Source: Globomyces pollinis-pini
Taxonomy: Eukaryota; Chytridiomycota; Chytridiomycetes; Rhizophydiales; Globomycetaceae
DNA: 48,911 bases
Assembly: GCA_025399215.1 (NCBI GenBank)
Contig: MU621194.1
Location: forward strand, 6,276 to 55,186
Reading direction: 5' to 3'
Every line of letters starts with the position of its first letter. The first letter of the stretch is position 1. The notes beneath the pieces are model-generated. The model ran no database searches, had not been told where the DNA came from, and saw only the letters and a list, made by a program, of their open reading frames with translations. The translations under genes and the position numbers were made by a program. This document shows, in pieces, positions 37,007 through 47,655 of this stretch.

Positions 37007-38638
37007 ATGTGTGAATTCATTGAAATGAAACAGCTTAAATTTCTTTCCGTTTTATCGATGAAATACATTGATTTACCCTATGATTTGATTCTTGTGATTG
37101 GTAGTCACTTGATGATCGACGAATATCTTCGACTGTGTTTGGCCTGTTCTGCATTTCCAATGCAACTTCCTGTCCAATTGTCTTGGGATAATTATTTAAA
37201 ATCATACGAGAAATTTAATGAAATTAGCTTGCCAGCGATGACTGTCAGTCTGGATTCAATCAATCGAATGCGACTAGAGTTGCTTCTATCTCATAACAAT
37301 TTTGATTTATTAAATCGGCTTTTGATTAATGGAAGACTCTCACCAAACTTCAAACATATTTTATTTCAAAAGTCCTGTAAATATGGTGTTGTGGATATTG
37401 TTTTGAAGCTACTTGGAGATATAGATATCGACCCCAGTGTTAATTACAACTATTCAATCACATTTGCGACTATTCGAGGACATGCAAATATTATCAAGTT
37501 GCTCCTCACAGATTCAAGAGTGGACCCTTCGAATAATTCCAATATGCCTATACAATTTGCTAGTCGATTTGGTCATTTAAATTGTTTGGAGGTGTTACTT
37601 GGGGATGATCGAGTTGATCCAGGTGATGTTAATAATGAACCTATTCGAAATGCAGCAAAGTATGGACATGAAAAATGCTTGAAGCGGTTATTGCAAGAAG
37701 GTCTAGTGGATCCATCGGATATGAATAACCAAGCTATTGTGTCAGCAGCAAAATATGGTCACGACAAATGCTTAGAATTGTTAATGGCTGATAACAGAGT
37801 TAATCCTGCTGTTGATGATAACCTTCCTATTAAATATGCTGCAAAACGTGGCCATATCAAGTGCCTGCAGATGCTGCTAATGGATCCCAGAGTAGATCCA
37901 TGTGCCGCTTCTAACCAGGCTTTAATAAATGCCTCCAGAAAAGGACACGTTGATTGCATGAAGCTATTGCTAGACGATCCTCGCACTAATCCTGCTGATA
38001 TGCAAAACTATGCAATCAGAGGTGCATCAAGATATGGACATTACGAATGTGTCAAAATATTACTGGATGATCCGCGAGTAGATCCTGGTGATTATGGAAA
38101 TGAGGCTGTTCAAAGAGCATCTAGTAACGGCCATCTGGAAATTGTTCAACTTTTACTCTCTGATGAACGTGTCAACCCGACAGATTGTCGCAATGAAACT
38201 ATTCGAATGACTGTAAAACATGGTCAGATTGAATGCCTAAAGTTTTTATTAAAGAACAAAGCTATCAATCCAGCAATTAACCGGAATGAACTTATCCAAT
38301 CTGCTGCACGGGATGGAAATCATGAATGTGTTCAAATTCTAATTAATGATCCAAGAGTTGATCCAAGCGATTGCAATAATCTAGCCATCAGATTCGCAGC
38401 AGAAAACGGACACATGAAATGTATTCAAATCCTTCTCGCCGATCCCAGAGTCGATCCAAGTGACAGAAAAAACTATGCAATCCGATATGCATCCAAAAAT
38501 GGACACTATAGTTGTATTGAATTGATGTTATCTGATCCAAGAGTTGATCCAATGGCAGAAAATATGGAGGCCTTAAAGAGTTGTAAAGAAAATCATCATT
38601 TGGATTGCTTGGAGTTGCTGTGTAGTCGGATCAAGTAG
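37007..38638 (+). CDS. Ankyrin-repeat protein, intronless, F-box-like N-terminus
   Basis: A single 543-residue exon ending at TAG, unlike nearly every neighbour. Residues about 20-60 (IDLPYDLILVIGSHLMIDEY) resemble an F-box-like helix bundle, weakly. From about residue 142 there are 13 consecutive repeats of the pattern VDPSxxxNxAIxxAxxxGHxxCxxxLLxDPR, each 31 residues long. The last is degenerate. Ankyrin repeats bind protein partners. With an F-box they would act as substrate adaptors of SCF ubiquitin ligases, but the F-box is not certain. The regular period and lack of introns suggest recent expansion or retro-copying. The ATG used is the first in the open frame. A CAG|G just before it could also be an acceptor. 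Confidence 0.9.
   Translation: MCEFIEMKQLKFLSVLSMKYIDLPYDLILVIGSHLMIDEYLRLCLACSAFPMQLPVQLSWDNYLKSYEKFNEISLPAMTVSLDSINRMRLELLLSHNNFDLLNRLLINGRLSPNFKHILFQKSCKYGVVDIVLKLLGDIDIDPSVNYNYSITFATIRGHANIIKLLLTDSRVDPSNNSNMPIQFASRFGHLNCLEVLLGDDRVDPGDVNNEPIRNAAKYGHEKCLKRLLQEGLVDPSDMNNQAIVSAAKYGHDKCLELLMADNRVNPAVDDNLPIKYAAKRGHIKCLQMLLMDPRVDPCAASNQALINASRKGHVDCMKLLLDDPRTNPADMQNYAIRGASRYGHYECVKILLDDPRVDPGDYGNEAVQRASSNGHLEIVQLLLSDERVNPTDCRNETIRMTVKHGQIECLKFLLKNKAINPAINRNELIQSAARDGNHECVQILINDPRVDPSDCNNLAIRFAAENGHMKCIQILLADPRVDPSDRKNYAIRYASKNGHYSCIELMLSDPRVDPMAENMEALKSCKENHHLDCLELLCSRIK
37430..38635 (+). repeat. Thirteen 93-bp (31-aa) ankyrin repeat units
   Basis: Each unit starts near a V/I-D/N-P triplet and ends in L-L-x-D-x-R. 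The period is 93 bp rather than the 99 bp of canonical 33-residue ankyrin repeats. The units differ at many third positions, so this is not a very recent perfect tandem array. Confidence 0.85.
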
Positions 38639-38920
38639 CTTTATGTAACATTATATAAATAAAATCATGTCATTTACTTATAATTTTTCATTGTATTGAT
38701 TGATACCTTGCTTCTTGGTGGGCGGAACGTTGGAGAAATTTCTTACCAAATTTGTTTAGGACAGTAACAAATTCAATACAAAAACTGACCAAAAAAATCA
38801 AAAGCAATCATTCAATAAGTAACTAAATTAACAGTAACAAAAGTTCCAAAAACAGCGCGGAAATTTAACAAACACGAACAAAAATTAGTGTAAGCAAATC
38901 AATAGAACTATCTGTAAGTA

Positions 38921-40055
38921 ATGTCAGTAATTGGATCTGGTCTTCATGCAAACCAAAACAAAATTAAACTAAAACCAATAGTACCAAGTCAACTTGTTAC
39001 TCAACATTCCTTTAATGATGAAGCAGATGATTTGGATTTACATTTAATCTCAGTATCAAATCAAGTAGATTCGGCTTTGGAATCCTTACTCAAAGTCCCA
39101 GTCTTTCAAAGATCCAAACAAATTACCCAAGCTATTGAATTGTTGTTTTTACATCTTGAATCTAATCCATCAATAAACCCTTCAGTGAAGCTTCAGAGAT
39201 TGAAAACATTGAATTTCATTCAAGAAATACCATCTAGAAAAGTATCAGTGTCAGTCAAAATTGGAAATGCTGATGATTCAGATACAGATGATGATGATGA
39301 TGATAATTTTTCAGTATCTAGTAATTTAAAGACTATGAGTCTAATTGATGAATTGAACTCTACCGAAACATTGAGTGGTATTATATCTACCCGTAACTTT
39401 AATGTCTAGGAACTCAAAAAGATGGAAATATCGTGTCTGAGGTATCAGATTCAGTCGATATCGCCTCACCAGGTTTGCAGAGACGAAATACTAAACAGAA
39501 ACTTCAAAAAGCAAGAAATTTGATATTCCGTCCTAACCAGGCACAAAAATCAAAATCAAAATCGAACCTAAAATCGAATACAGAATCGAATTGTGATTCT
39601 AATGCTACAGACAGTTCCATTTCATTAAAAGAGTTTAAAGGTTTAGTATACTCTATGGGATACTTTTTGAACGATGAAGAGGTTGCTATTGCTATCAATA
39701 GTTTGGATCCAAATAACGATGGTCGAATATCCTCTGATGACTTTTGTACATGGTGGGAGTCTGATCCGAGATTCAAGAGTCTACAACTAACTCCACAAGA
39801 AACTGTGGTTTTACAAAGTGTAATTCGATATTTTCAAGTATGTTTGACAAAGTTATTTACGTACAGTATCATGATGAAAATGGTGATGGCCTTTTAAGCA
39901 AGCAAGAGTTTAATTTAATGCTTGAAGAATTGAATCGGGTGGATTCATGTCTCCCATCCGATACCGATGCTGATCAATTATACAACCAGATTAATGTTTT
40001 TGGAAATATTTCATTTAATGACTTTATTAGATGGATTTTAAGAAGTAAATCCTAG
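38921..40055 (+). CDS. EF-hand protein with poly-Asp N-terminal region
   Basis: Three exons with introns of 32 nt (just after ..ETLSG) and 29 nt (at 39838-39866) give 357 residues, ending at TAG. The first 160 residues are mixed, with helices (ALESLLKVPVFQRSKQITQA) and an acidic run of six Asp. A basic, Lys/Ser/Asn-rich linker follows. The C-terminal half carries two good EF-hand loops, DPNNDGRISSDD and DENGDGLLSKQE, each preceded and followed by fitting helices, plus weaker paired sites. The likely role is calcium sensing, with no partner known. The family is not otherwise recognised. Confidence 0.85.
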
Positions 40056-40347
40056 ATTTTGTCTGAAAAGAATCTTTAAAGGGTAGATTCTTTATTAGAA
40101 TTATTCTAAATATATATGCAGCGATTTGACTGAAATCATGATGTTAGGTTGTTATAGAAGAATGTATTGGCCTTTGAATTGAAACGCGATTGCCAACAAT
40201 CTATTGCATGATTTCATAGCGCAATAATGTTCCCCTAGTTATAAGGAACATTCATCGGTGACGTTATTAAGCAAATGCCCAATAGAAGTACTGAACTAAG
40301 TGGGGCGGTTTCAAAGCATTTTTTTGTTCGCGTCTTCATAATAGTTC

Positions 40348-42146
40348 ATGACAGAAATCATAAAGTCCTTGGCGAAAGGGAAAAAATTATGGATAGCAGC
40401 AGGAGTAATTGGCATTTGGCTTGTTATAAGGCAAGTGACTAAAAGAAAGTCACCTCCTGGTCCTTTTGCAGTTCCAGTGTTGGGAAACATCATTCAAATG
40501 CAACCGTAACTCAGTTTTGATTACATTTATACCTTTTAGATACATTAAAAAATTCCATAGCCATCTATTTTTCTGGGATGTATTTCAACAGTACGGTGAT
40601 ATTGTTCAACTTACCCTTGGTGGTAAACCACTAATAATCCTTTCCGATCCAACCGAAATTAAAAGATGTTTGAATAGTGATGAAGAATTTATAAGAGGAG
40701 ACGAAATTAAAATTGCAATGGAGGGAGTAGCTAGTGAAGCATTATTTTCTCAACCATCTGGGGAAGTATGGAAACGACATCGTAAAATTCTACAACCTTC
40801 ATTTGGACCTAGTCATATCAAGTACGCAGCAGTCGTATCAAATAATTTTGCATGGAAATTAACTGAATGTTGGTTGAAGGAATTGAATCAAAAAGAGGAA
40901 CATCGTGTTGAATTTCATAGTGCAATGACTGCATTTGCATTGGATGTTATGTAACTTGAGGTCGCTTAACGATATAGTGGAATGGTAGGATTTCAATATG
41001 ATTTTGAATCAGTCGCGAATTGGATTGCAAACAAACCAGCACAGGTAATATTCTCAAATAAAATAATTGGCGAATAGGGTGTAGAAACTCTTTCTTCTAT
41101 TGGTAAATTGGTGATGAATCGATTATTTACCCCAACATTCTTATGGGGATTGTCAAGTTTAAATGCAGACCACCCAACTAATCTCCAAATGACAAACCAC
41201 ATCGATTCGATTATTAAAAACATGGTTAAAGTGAAATTGGAAACCGGTGAACAGAAAACTAATTGGGATGCTGATATTCTTGAACGGTTACTATTTGCCA
41301 ATCAAAATGATAAAGAAGTAATCCATGTATGAATTAACAAACATTAGAATTTTACTCAAGCGGAGATTATTGATGAATTAAAAGGTTTCTTTTTTGCAGG
41401 TAATAGTTCAAAACATTGATAAATAGGACATGAGTAACAAATATTCACCTTTAATTGTTTCAATTGTATAGAACTACTGCCAATACTATCACATTTGTCA
41501 TTCTAGTATTCTGTCTCTATCCGGATATTCTAGCAAGAGTTCGAGAAGATACAAAATCAATTGATTTAAAGGATTCCAACAGTTTATATGAATCCATACC
41601 TAAACTCAAGTTTAATCAATTAAAAAAATTAATGAATAAATAGGTATTTGGATTCAGTTTTGAAAGAAACTCAACGTCTTTATCCAGTGGTTGGTCGAAC
41701 AGGACGTCAAGCAAAGAAAGATATTAACAGTATCATTAAAAGGTTGAAACTAATTCATTTTTAGTTTTGGGTTACGATATTCAAAAAGGAGTAAAGAGTG
41801 ATATATTGATTTGTAGACTACTATATTGTTGATGTTTGCAAATGCAAACAAACATCCTACATACTGGGAAAATCCAGAAGTATTCAATCCAAACCGTTTT
41901 GATCGTACACCTATCTCAGGTTCTTTCTTACCTTTTGGAGATGGCCCAATGAATTGTATTGGGCAAAAAATGGCTGTTTTGGAAGCCAAGGTAAATTATT
42001 GAGATACTCAATCATTATAGATTGTAACTATACATTTAGTTAGACATTTCAATTTTAAATTGTCACCTGGTTTTGTCCCAGATGTGGTTACGTCACTCAC
42101 CACAGGATTGAAGGATGGGTTGTATGTCAACATTTCCAAGGCTTGA
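40348..42146 (+). CDS. Cytochrome P450 monooxygenase
   Basis: Eleven exons and ten introns (26-38 nt) give 494 residues. The N-terminal membrane anchor (LWIAAGVIGIWLVI) is followed by the proline hinge SPPGPFAVPVLGN. The I-helix oxygen-activation motif AGHETT is split over three exons, its centre being a 7-nt micro-exon. The K-helix ExxR is present as KETQRLYP, then NPNRFD and the heme loop FGDGPMNCIG with the axial Cys. It is thus an endoplasmic-reticulum, CPR-dependent monooxygenase. The general type resembles CYP4/CYP52/CYP5xx-like fatty-acid or xenobiotic enzymes, but the subfamily cannot be set. Every intron border was chosen to restore a conserved motif, and the sum of exons is divisible by three. 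Confidence 0.93.
41427..41433 (+). other. 7-nt micro-exon in P450 gene
   Basis: GACATGA is bounded by a 27-nt intron (41400-41426, GT..AG) and a 38-nt intron (41434-41471, GT..AG). With the flanking bases it encodes G-H-E of the I-helix motif AGHETT. Skipping it shifts the frame and removes the motif. Confidence 0.88.
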
Positions 42147-42298
42147 TTGTTATTAACGATCATCTCTTTTTTAACAAGACATTTTGTTTACGTATAATGT
42201 TCCTTTTCCACTACCACATTTGTCATTAATTATGAATGATAATTATTAGATTGAACAGAAAATTCAAACATGACTATGATAAGTTAAAATGAGTATAT

Positions 42299-45195
42299 TC
42301 AATTTTTCAAATGTCTACGTTTGTAATTGATAACCATATTGGCCCGACGATCACGTTCCCATTCATCCCATTTCCGAAGTGGTATTTCATCAGCACCCAA
42401 TTCGGCTTTATCCGAACTACCATGATCACCTGTATCACCATCAACCTTTCGAGTTTGACCCCATGAGAAATCATCGAAATGCCAGAAAGAATATACGGGT
42501 AGGACGAAATTCCAAATGGGTAATGCAAGTAGATAAACAAACATCCAATATATGTATACAATTCTTCGGGTGGTGAGACCAATGAGAACGGCGGGTAACC
42601 CCAGGATAGCAGCCAATAACATCAATGGTAAAATTTGTGGGGTACTAGTAATAGATGTAACTACTAAATATCTGAAAACATTATCAACGAAGAAAACTTA
42701 CATTGTAAAACAAATAGCAGCAGGTAAGGTAACAGTTCCAACTAATTCTAAAAAAATTACAAATTGCATTGAAAAGCAAAACACTCCACATAATTCATTA
42801 ACCAATACCAATTCCATTAGATTATGAATGGTAGAGTTAATCCATCGACGTCGCTGAGAGAGTAAGACAGCAAAAGTGTTTGGAACTGTGGTTTTACAAA
42901 ATGCTCTAGGGACGAAAATGAGTTTACGACGTGGAAAAGCTCGCAACATCAAAGTAGTTAAGAATCTATCTTCTCCAAGAAGCAACAAGTTCTTTTTATG
43001 CAATGTATCGACTACACATTGAGAGTAGATACTAACAATTTCAGGGGAACATAAAATGGGAATCCATGCATCATCTTTCATAGCCTTGATTCTCCACATA
43101 CAAAAACATCCTGGTAAACATGTCACACCTCCAAACATGGATTCGAAAGCTTTCGTCATATGATGTGATAGATAATATTCGAATACTTGAATTCGGGTTA
43201 CCCATGACTCTGCTTTATTTCCTATTCTTGTTTCCCCACAAAGTCCCATCACTTTTGGATCCTGTACCATGGATGCAACCATTCGAGCTAATGAATCAGG
43301 TGCAACTTTAGTATCAGCATCTACCATCAAACAAATTTCGAAATGATCTGGAGTGACCCCCATTAAATAATGTAGTTTTTGAAACAAATCAAAGTCTAAT
43401 GGCGATAATCGTTCGTTGAATGTAATCCGTTGTAAAAATCTCATTAAAATCATTTGTGAGTCTCGTTTTCCTCGATTTCCTGGTTTTGTAGTTTCTTCTG
43501 GTGTACCACATTTGACAACAAGAATGGTTGGAACACTTCTTTGATCTGAATTATACCAACCTACATAAACTCGAGCCATATTGTGTTGTTTCGATCCTTC
43601 AGCAAGTGCCCGGTATGATAAAGGAATTGGGTCTTTCCAATTAGGATCCAGCTCTAGCATATCCAGGATTAAATCTGGTGTGGTTTTGTCATTCCCAGAA
43701 CCTTTAATCAAACCATCAGCAATAATAAATAGGACTTTATAATCTTCATTGTAATCTGTAGCAGCCAAAGAGTCAAATGTTAAACGTAATGCATTCTCAT
43801 CTTCCGAATAACAAGTGACCAGCATGATAGTATGAACTTCGCTACCATATGAAGAATGGGACTTATGAGCTTGTGAAGCACTAGACGGCCTTCTAGAAAG
43901 AGCAACCACATTTTCTTCTTTCATAATCAGATTTCCTTCAGAATCGGCCAGAGGGATAGGGTATTTTCCTTCAATCAATGATTTTTTACGATTTGGTTCA
44001 ATATCATCACCATCATTTGAACTTTTCTTTTTTAATTTTCCTAATTGCCAAGAAATGAACCAACTAAAGAAAACGGCAAAAACAAACCTAATGAGAACGA
44101 GACCAAGAACAATGATAAGTGATATCCATAAGATAAGCTCAGAAGCCCAACATCCAAACGATTCTGCTTCCAGTCTTCCAACTACATACATCGATGTTAA
44201 ACAAGTTCCAATATCAAGTCCACCTTTTAATTTTGCTATTGCTTGAGTGCTGTCCAATGCTCTAAACTGACGAACCACTTTATCTACTTCAGCACCAAAT
44301 GGTGCCTTAATGGCATAGTAATTTGTCAAATCAAGGACGTAACCGTTATAAACCATCAAATTCTTATTTTTGTCAACTTGTTCCCAAGAATAGTAAACTG
44401 GTCCAATTTTGTAAATATTCTTCAAATAATCATTATTGTGACAGTGAACGGATCCAGGGAATTGTGAAGTAGAACAGTTTACAGTCACTCTTTCTTTCAG
44501 CAAACCAGAGCAAGTTGGTGATAGTGGATTAGGAAAATAACTGGTCACATCGATACCGGTTGCTGTTTGTAACGCATTATTTGGTATAGCAGGATGTGAT
44601 TTTAAAATCCAAGAAATGTCATAAACAATCCCATGAATGATTACATTATGTGGTCGATTTGATTGAGAAAATTTACCGACATCTTCATTGGAAAATACGT
44701 ATGGTTCAGGTATACAAATTGCATCACGCAAACCAAAGGTTAAAAATCCAAGAGCTGCCATCAGAACCAGCGAAATCAAGCATAATGCAACCTTTTCACG
44801 CCATGCCTACAAACATCAAAACCATATGGATTACTTGTTGTTTCTCTCGTTCATGCATTTTACCACATTTGTCCAAGAAAATGTTTGGGATACAGCAAGT
44901 GACTACATTTGAAAAGATGCTCCAAGGAGTCCATGCTTGTTTTTCAGCTTCTAATAGATTTCTTTGTCTTGGAGTTTGAACCAATTGTCGTTCTGGTCTA
45001 GTTAATCTACCTAATCGAGTCAGCCAAGTAAATAAAACCTAGTGAGTTTGTTCTTCTTCCTAGCGAAGCATTGTTTGTAGTAGGAATATCTAACCTTGGG
45101 AAAAGGGAATCATCCGTTCTATTTGATTGCACTCTTAACACCACCGGATCATTGGAATTGGTCCTCAAATGGTTTTGATGATGATCAGAATTCAT
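42299..45195 (-). CDS. Chitin synthase, division 2 (class IV-like) with cytochrome b5-like domain
   Basis: Four exons with introns of 28, 28 and 30 nt give 936 residues. The order is a Ser/Asn-rich cytosolic N-terminus, two membrane spans flanking the segment CLISLVLMAALGFLTFGL, and a cytochrome b5-like domain (FSNEDVGKFSQSN..). A further span follows before a cytosolic GT2 catalytic domain, and then C-terminal spans. Catalytic motifs are intact: the Asp pair in CLMVDADTKV, CLPGCFCMWR, LGEDRF (base), and QRRRWINST. WGQTRKV is present in the C-terminal region. There is no myosin motor, so class IV (Chs3-type) is the closest match. It makes wall chitin at the plasma membrane from UDP-GlcNAc. 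The third exon is over 2 kb without an intron. Confidence 0.95.
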
Positions 45196-45636
45196 TCAAT
45201 AAAGGGAAAGAAATAATCAAGAATTGATCAACAAAAGAAGGATTGCTGAAACAATGTCAATGCCACACAACAACAAAACAGGAAGTGTCAATGGATGGGT
45301 GAATTAGCAAGAACGATAGTCAGGTATTGATCTTGTATGTCTTGTATGGTCTGGTAGTGTACACGGATCCGACGTGTTCTTTGATATCAAGTGCGTGTCT
45401 GATTAACTATACTTTCAATCACGAATTTATCATGAATTCTATTACTTAATCTGGTCAAGATTCCATCAGTTGGACATCCAATTGTACTCCAATACACTAA
45501 AGCTACGCTAAATTTATTTAATAAACAAACTAAAATGAATACTCTGCAACTTACTTACTGAGTTCTAGTATCCAATAAGGGATTAACTTGGTCATTTTGG
45601 ATGATGGTATTGGCTTTCGTTTGTTTTCTTTCACAC
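45196..45636. promoter_or_regulatory. Divergent promoter, chitin synthase / ADA1
   Basis: These 441 bp separate oppositely transcribed genes. No coding frame is supported except the 12 codons in frame upstream of the chosen ADA1 start (45601-45636), which may be translated if the upstream ATG is used. Confidence 0.4.
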
Positions 45637-46621
45637 ATGAACAATCGAAAGGACACTCTATACCTCAAGCAGCAATTAGCAGATTCACTAGGCGAGAGTG
45701 GAAGAGACTATTGGAAGCAGTTAGGGGAATTCTTGGCTTGCAGAACAACAAAGGAGGAATTAGATGAAGTCTCCTCCACCACTTTCACTACTCCTCACCA
45801 GAGTATTTCAATTTCATTAACTTTCAGTTAAATTACATAATAAGCTAATCAGTTCAATTTTATTCAATTTGAATCCTCAAGTCCCAGTTCCTGAAGGAGT
45901 TGATTCTGACTTTGTTGTCAAAAATCCTTACAAACGAAAACCAAATGTATTGAATTATGTAGCTTAATCATATCCAGGATGCTTTGATTAACAGGCACTT
46001 GCGACGTAGATACAACTCAAAAGTGGTGCAATCTTTATCAGCTGAAGAACGTACCCGACTACTAACACTGGATCAGGTTCGTTTAGGAATTGAATTTCAT
46101 TCTAGAAACCTATGCCAGATCTTATTGATGAAGAACCTATTCAATTTAATCCTGCTCCTAAAGGTATTGTATACACATTCGTTTTTATTATTCATTGATG
46201 ACATTTAGTCTGCTAGATCTTTTAATATTTTATGATTAACGCTTTTAGGAATTGATGGAATTCCAAAAACTTGTTTAGAGGAAGGTGATTTGCCATCTCA
46301 CGATGCCTTAAGAGCGAGAATAAAGTTTATCAGTGCTCTTCAAGATTTGGACGGATCTTTTACCAATGATGTTGTATCTCTAGTCAGTCAAGCATTAGAG
46401 GTTTGATTGAAATGAATTGATTAAAATTGTAGAATTATTTGAAGAACCTGATGAGCAATGTAATTCAAAAGTCTCGTTCAGTATCTGATGATATTTATAA
46501 ATTGGAAGAAACTTCACCCAAAAAGAAGATTCGAAAGTTGTATTTGGAACAATTGAAGTTCTCATTGGATATTACACCCCAAAATCTTGACACAGACTTG
46601 CTTGAAAGTATCTCTGTATAG
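45637..46621 (+). CDS. SAGA complex subunit ADA1/HFI1 (TADA1-like)
   Basis: Six exons with introns of 25, 31, 29, 85 and 32 nt give 260 residues, ending at TAG. The N-terminal block KQQLADSLGESGRDYWKQLG followed by LHNKLISSILFN is typical of the SAGA-Tad1 domain. The C-terminal part LPSHDALRARIKFIS...VSQALENYLKNLMSNVI is the degenerate histone fold that pairs with SPT7/SUPT7L inside SAGA. ADA1 holds the SAGA core together for histone acetylation and TBP delivery. An ATG at 45601 would add a hydrophobic 12-residue start, but the later ATG (45637) fits the family better. The fourth intron is long for this genome and may hide an alternative acceptor. Confidence 0.85.
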
Positions 46622-46817
46622 TAAGTAATAAAGAAATTTTGCATGTACTTTTGGAATCCATTATTCAACCCTGCATTTCTTTACTCATTCTTTACACGCA
46701 CTCTCTGATTCATCACGTACTCTTTAGTATGGAGGTGATCTTGTGGCTCAAATGTGGCTACAAGAGAGGCTTTTGTGCGAAGAGGGAAACAAAAATAGTT
46801 TGCAAAAAACACTCAAA

Positions 46818-47376
46818 ATGAAATTCATTTTTGTATTGATTCAAGTCATCACTTGCCATTTCATCATGACTGTACCTGCAACGAGAGGCCATGACGATAT
46901 ACAAGAACTCATTGCTCCTTGTGCTGACTATCCATTGGGTCCCCGTCAAGAAATGCCTATTATCGGTGGAAAGTTCACCATTAGATCTTCACACTCTACT
47001 GCAAACGTCAATTTTAAAATTTCTTTCTCTCAAAATCCTACTTCAAATAATGATTTCGTCAATATCACTGGGCAGGAGATGTTTACCATTACCAAGATTG
47101 GCAACTCAGATACTTCCATCGTTGATTTTTCAAAGATTCCAAATGTCAAGGTTGGAGTCAACGCAACCATTCAATCCATTTTCCTCGCTCCAAAAGTAAC
47201 TTCCCCTAATTTAACATCTTTGTTAGGAAGATAATTTGTACAACTGCGCTGATATTGTCTTTGTAGCTGCTAATGCTACAGCAGGTACAGGAAACAAACC
47301 TAATTCAGCTACCATGGATGTGACATCCAATTTGATGTCTCTGAGTGCGTTGATGATGCTTGGGTTCTTGATATAA
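46818..47376 (+). CDS. X325/BIM1-like GPI-anchored copper protein
   Basis: Two exons (intron 47196-47226, 31 nt) give 175 residues. A short hydrophobic N-terminus is followed by HFIMTVPATRGHDD. In X325/BIM1 proteins (LPMO-like fold, not acting on polysaccharide) the mature protein starts with the copper-ligand His of just such an HFxxxxPxTRG stretch. A cleavage after VITC would expose it. Further matches are PC (Cys), PIIGG, SSHS (second His), GVNATIQ and LYNCADIVF with the second Cys. The Thr/Asn/Ser-rich end followed by a hydrophobic tail (LMSLSALMMLGFLI) fits GPI anchoring. Family members take part in copper uptake at the fungal surface. The signal peptide is short (13 residues), so a longer 5' exon is possible. 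Confidence 0.82.
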
Positions 47377-47655
47377 GTCAATTCAATTCAAATCGAATTG
47401 AGTTCTAATTTGTCTCAATAAATAACTATTTCTATATGTCTGTGGAATTCAAAGATTCAATTATAAATGTATAAATTTGGATTTTGGTGTCCATTAGAGT
47501 GATGTATGCATCTAAGTATAATACCTTATGGAGAATCTCTTACGCTACTGAATCATCATCACTGTGAATCACGGTTGATGCGTGATTTTAATTTCCGAAC
47601 AGTTTAAATCATTGCAAGCGCGTCAGAAATTTTCTAACTAAAAACTCTCTCAATT

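Noticed and set aside
41331..41360. 21-nt intron in the P450 gene
   Set aside because: A donor nine bases further upstream gives a 30-nt intron with the better GTAATC start and the same phase.
44796..44979. Plus-strand frames opposite the chitin synthase N-terminus
   Set aside because: They overlap well-supported minus-strand coding exons and contain no known motif.
13431..46621. UAG reassigned to glutamine
   Set aside because: Several genes end in TAG and an in-frame TAG appeared in the orphan at about 18925. However, that TAG is removed by a normal 36-nt intron, and no conserved domain needs a sense TAG. TAG, TAA and TGA all serve as plausible stops.
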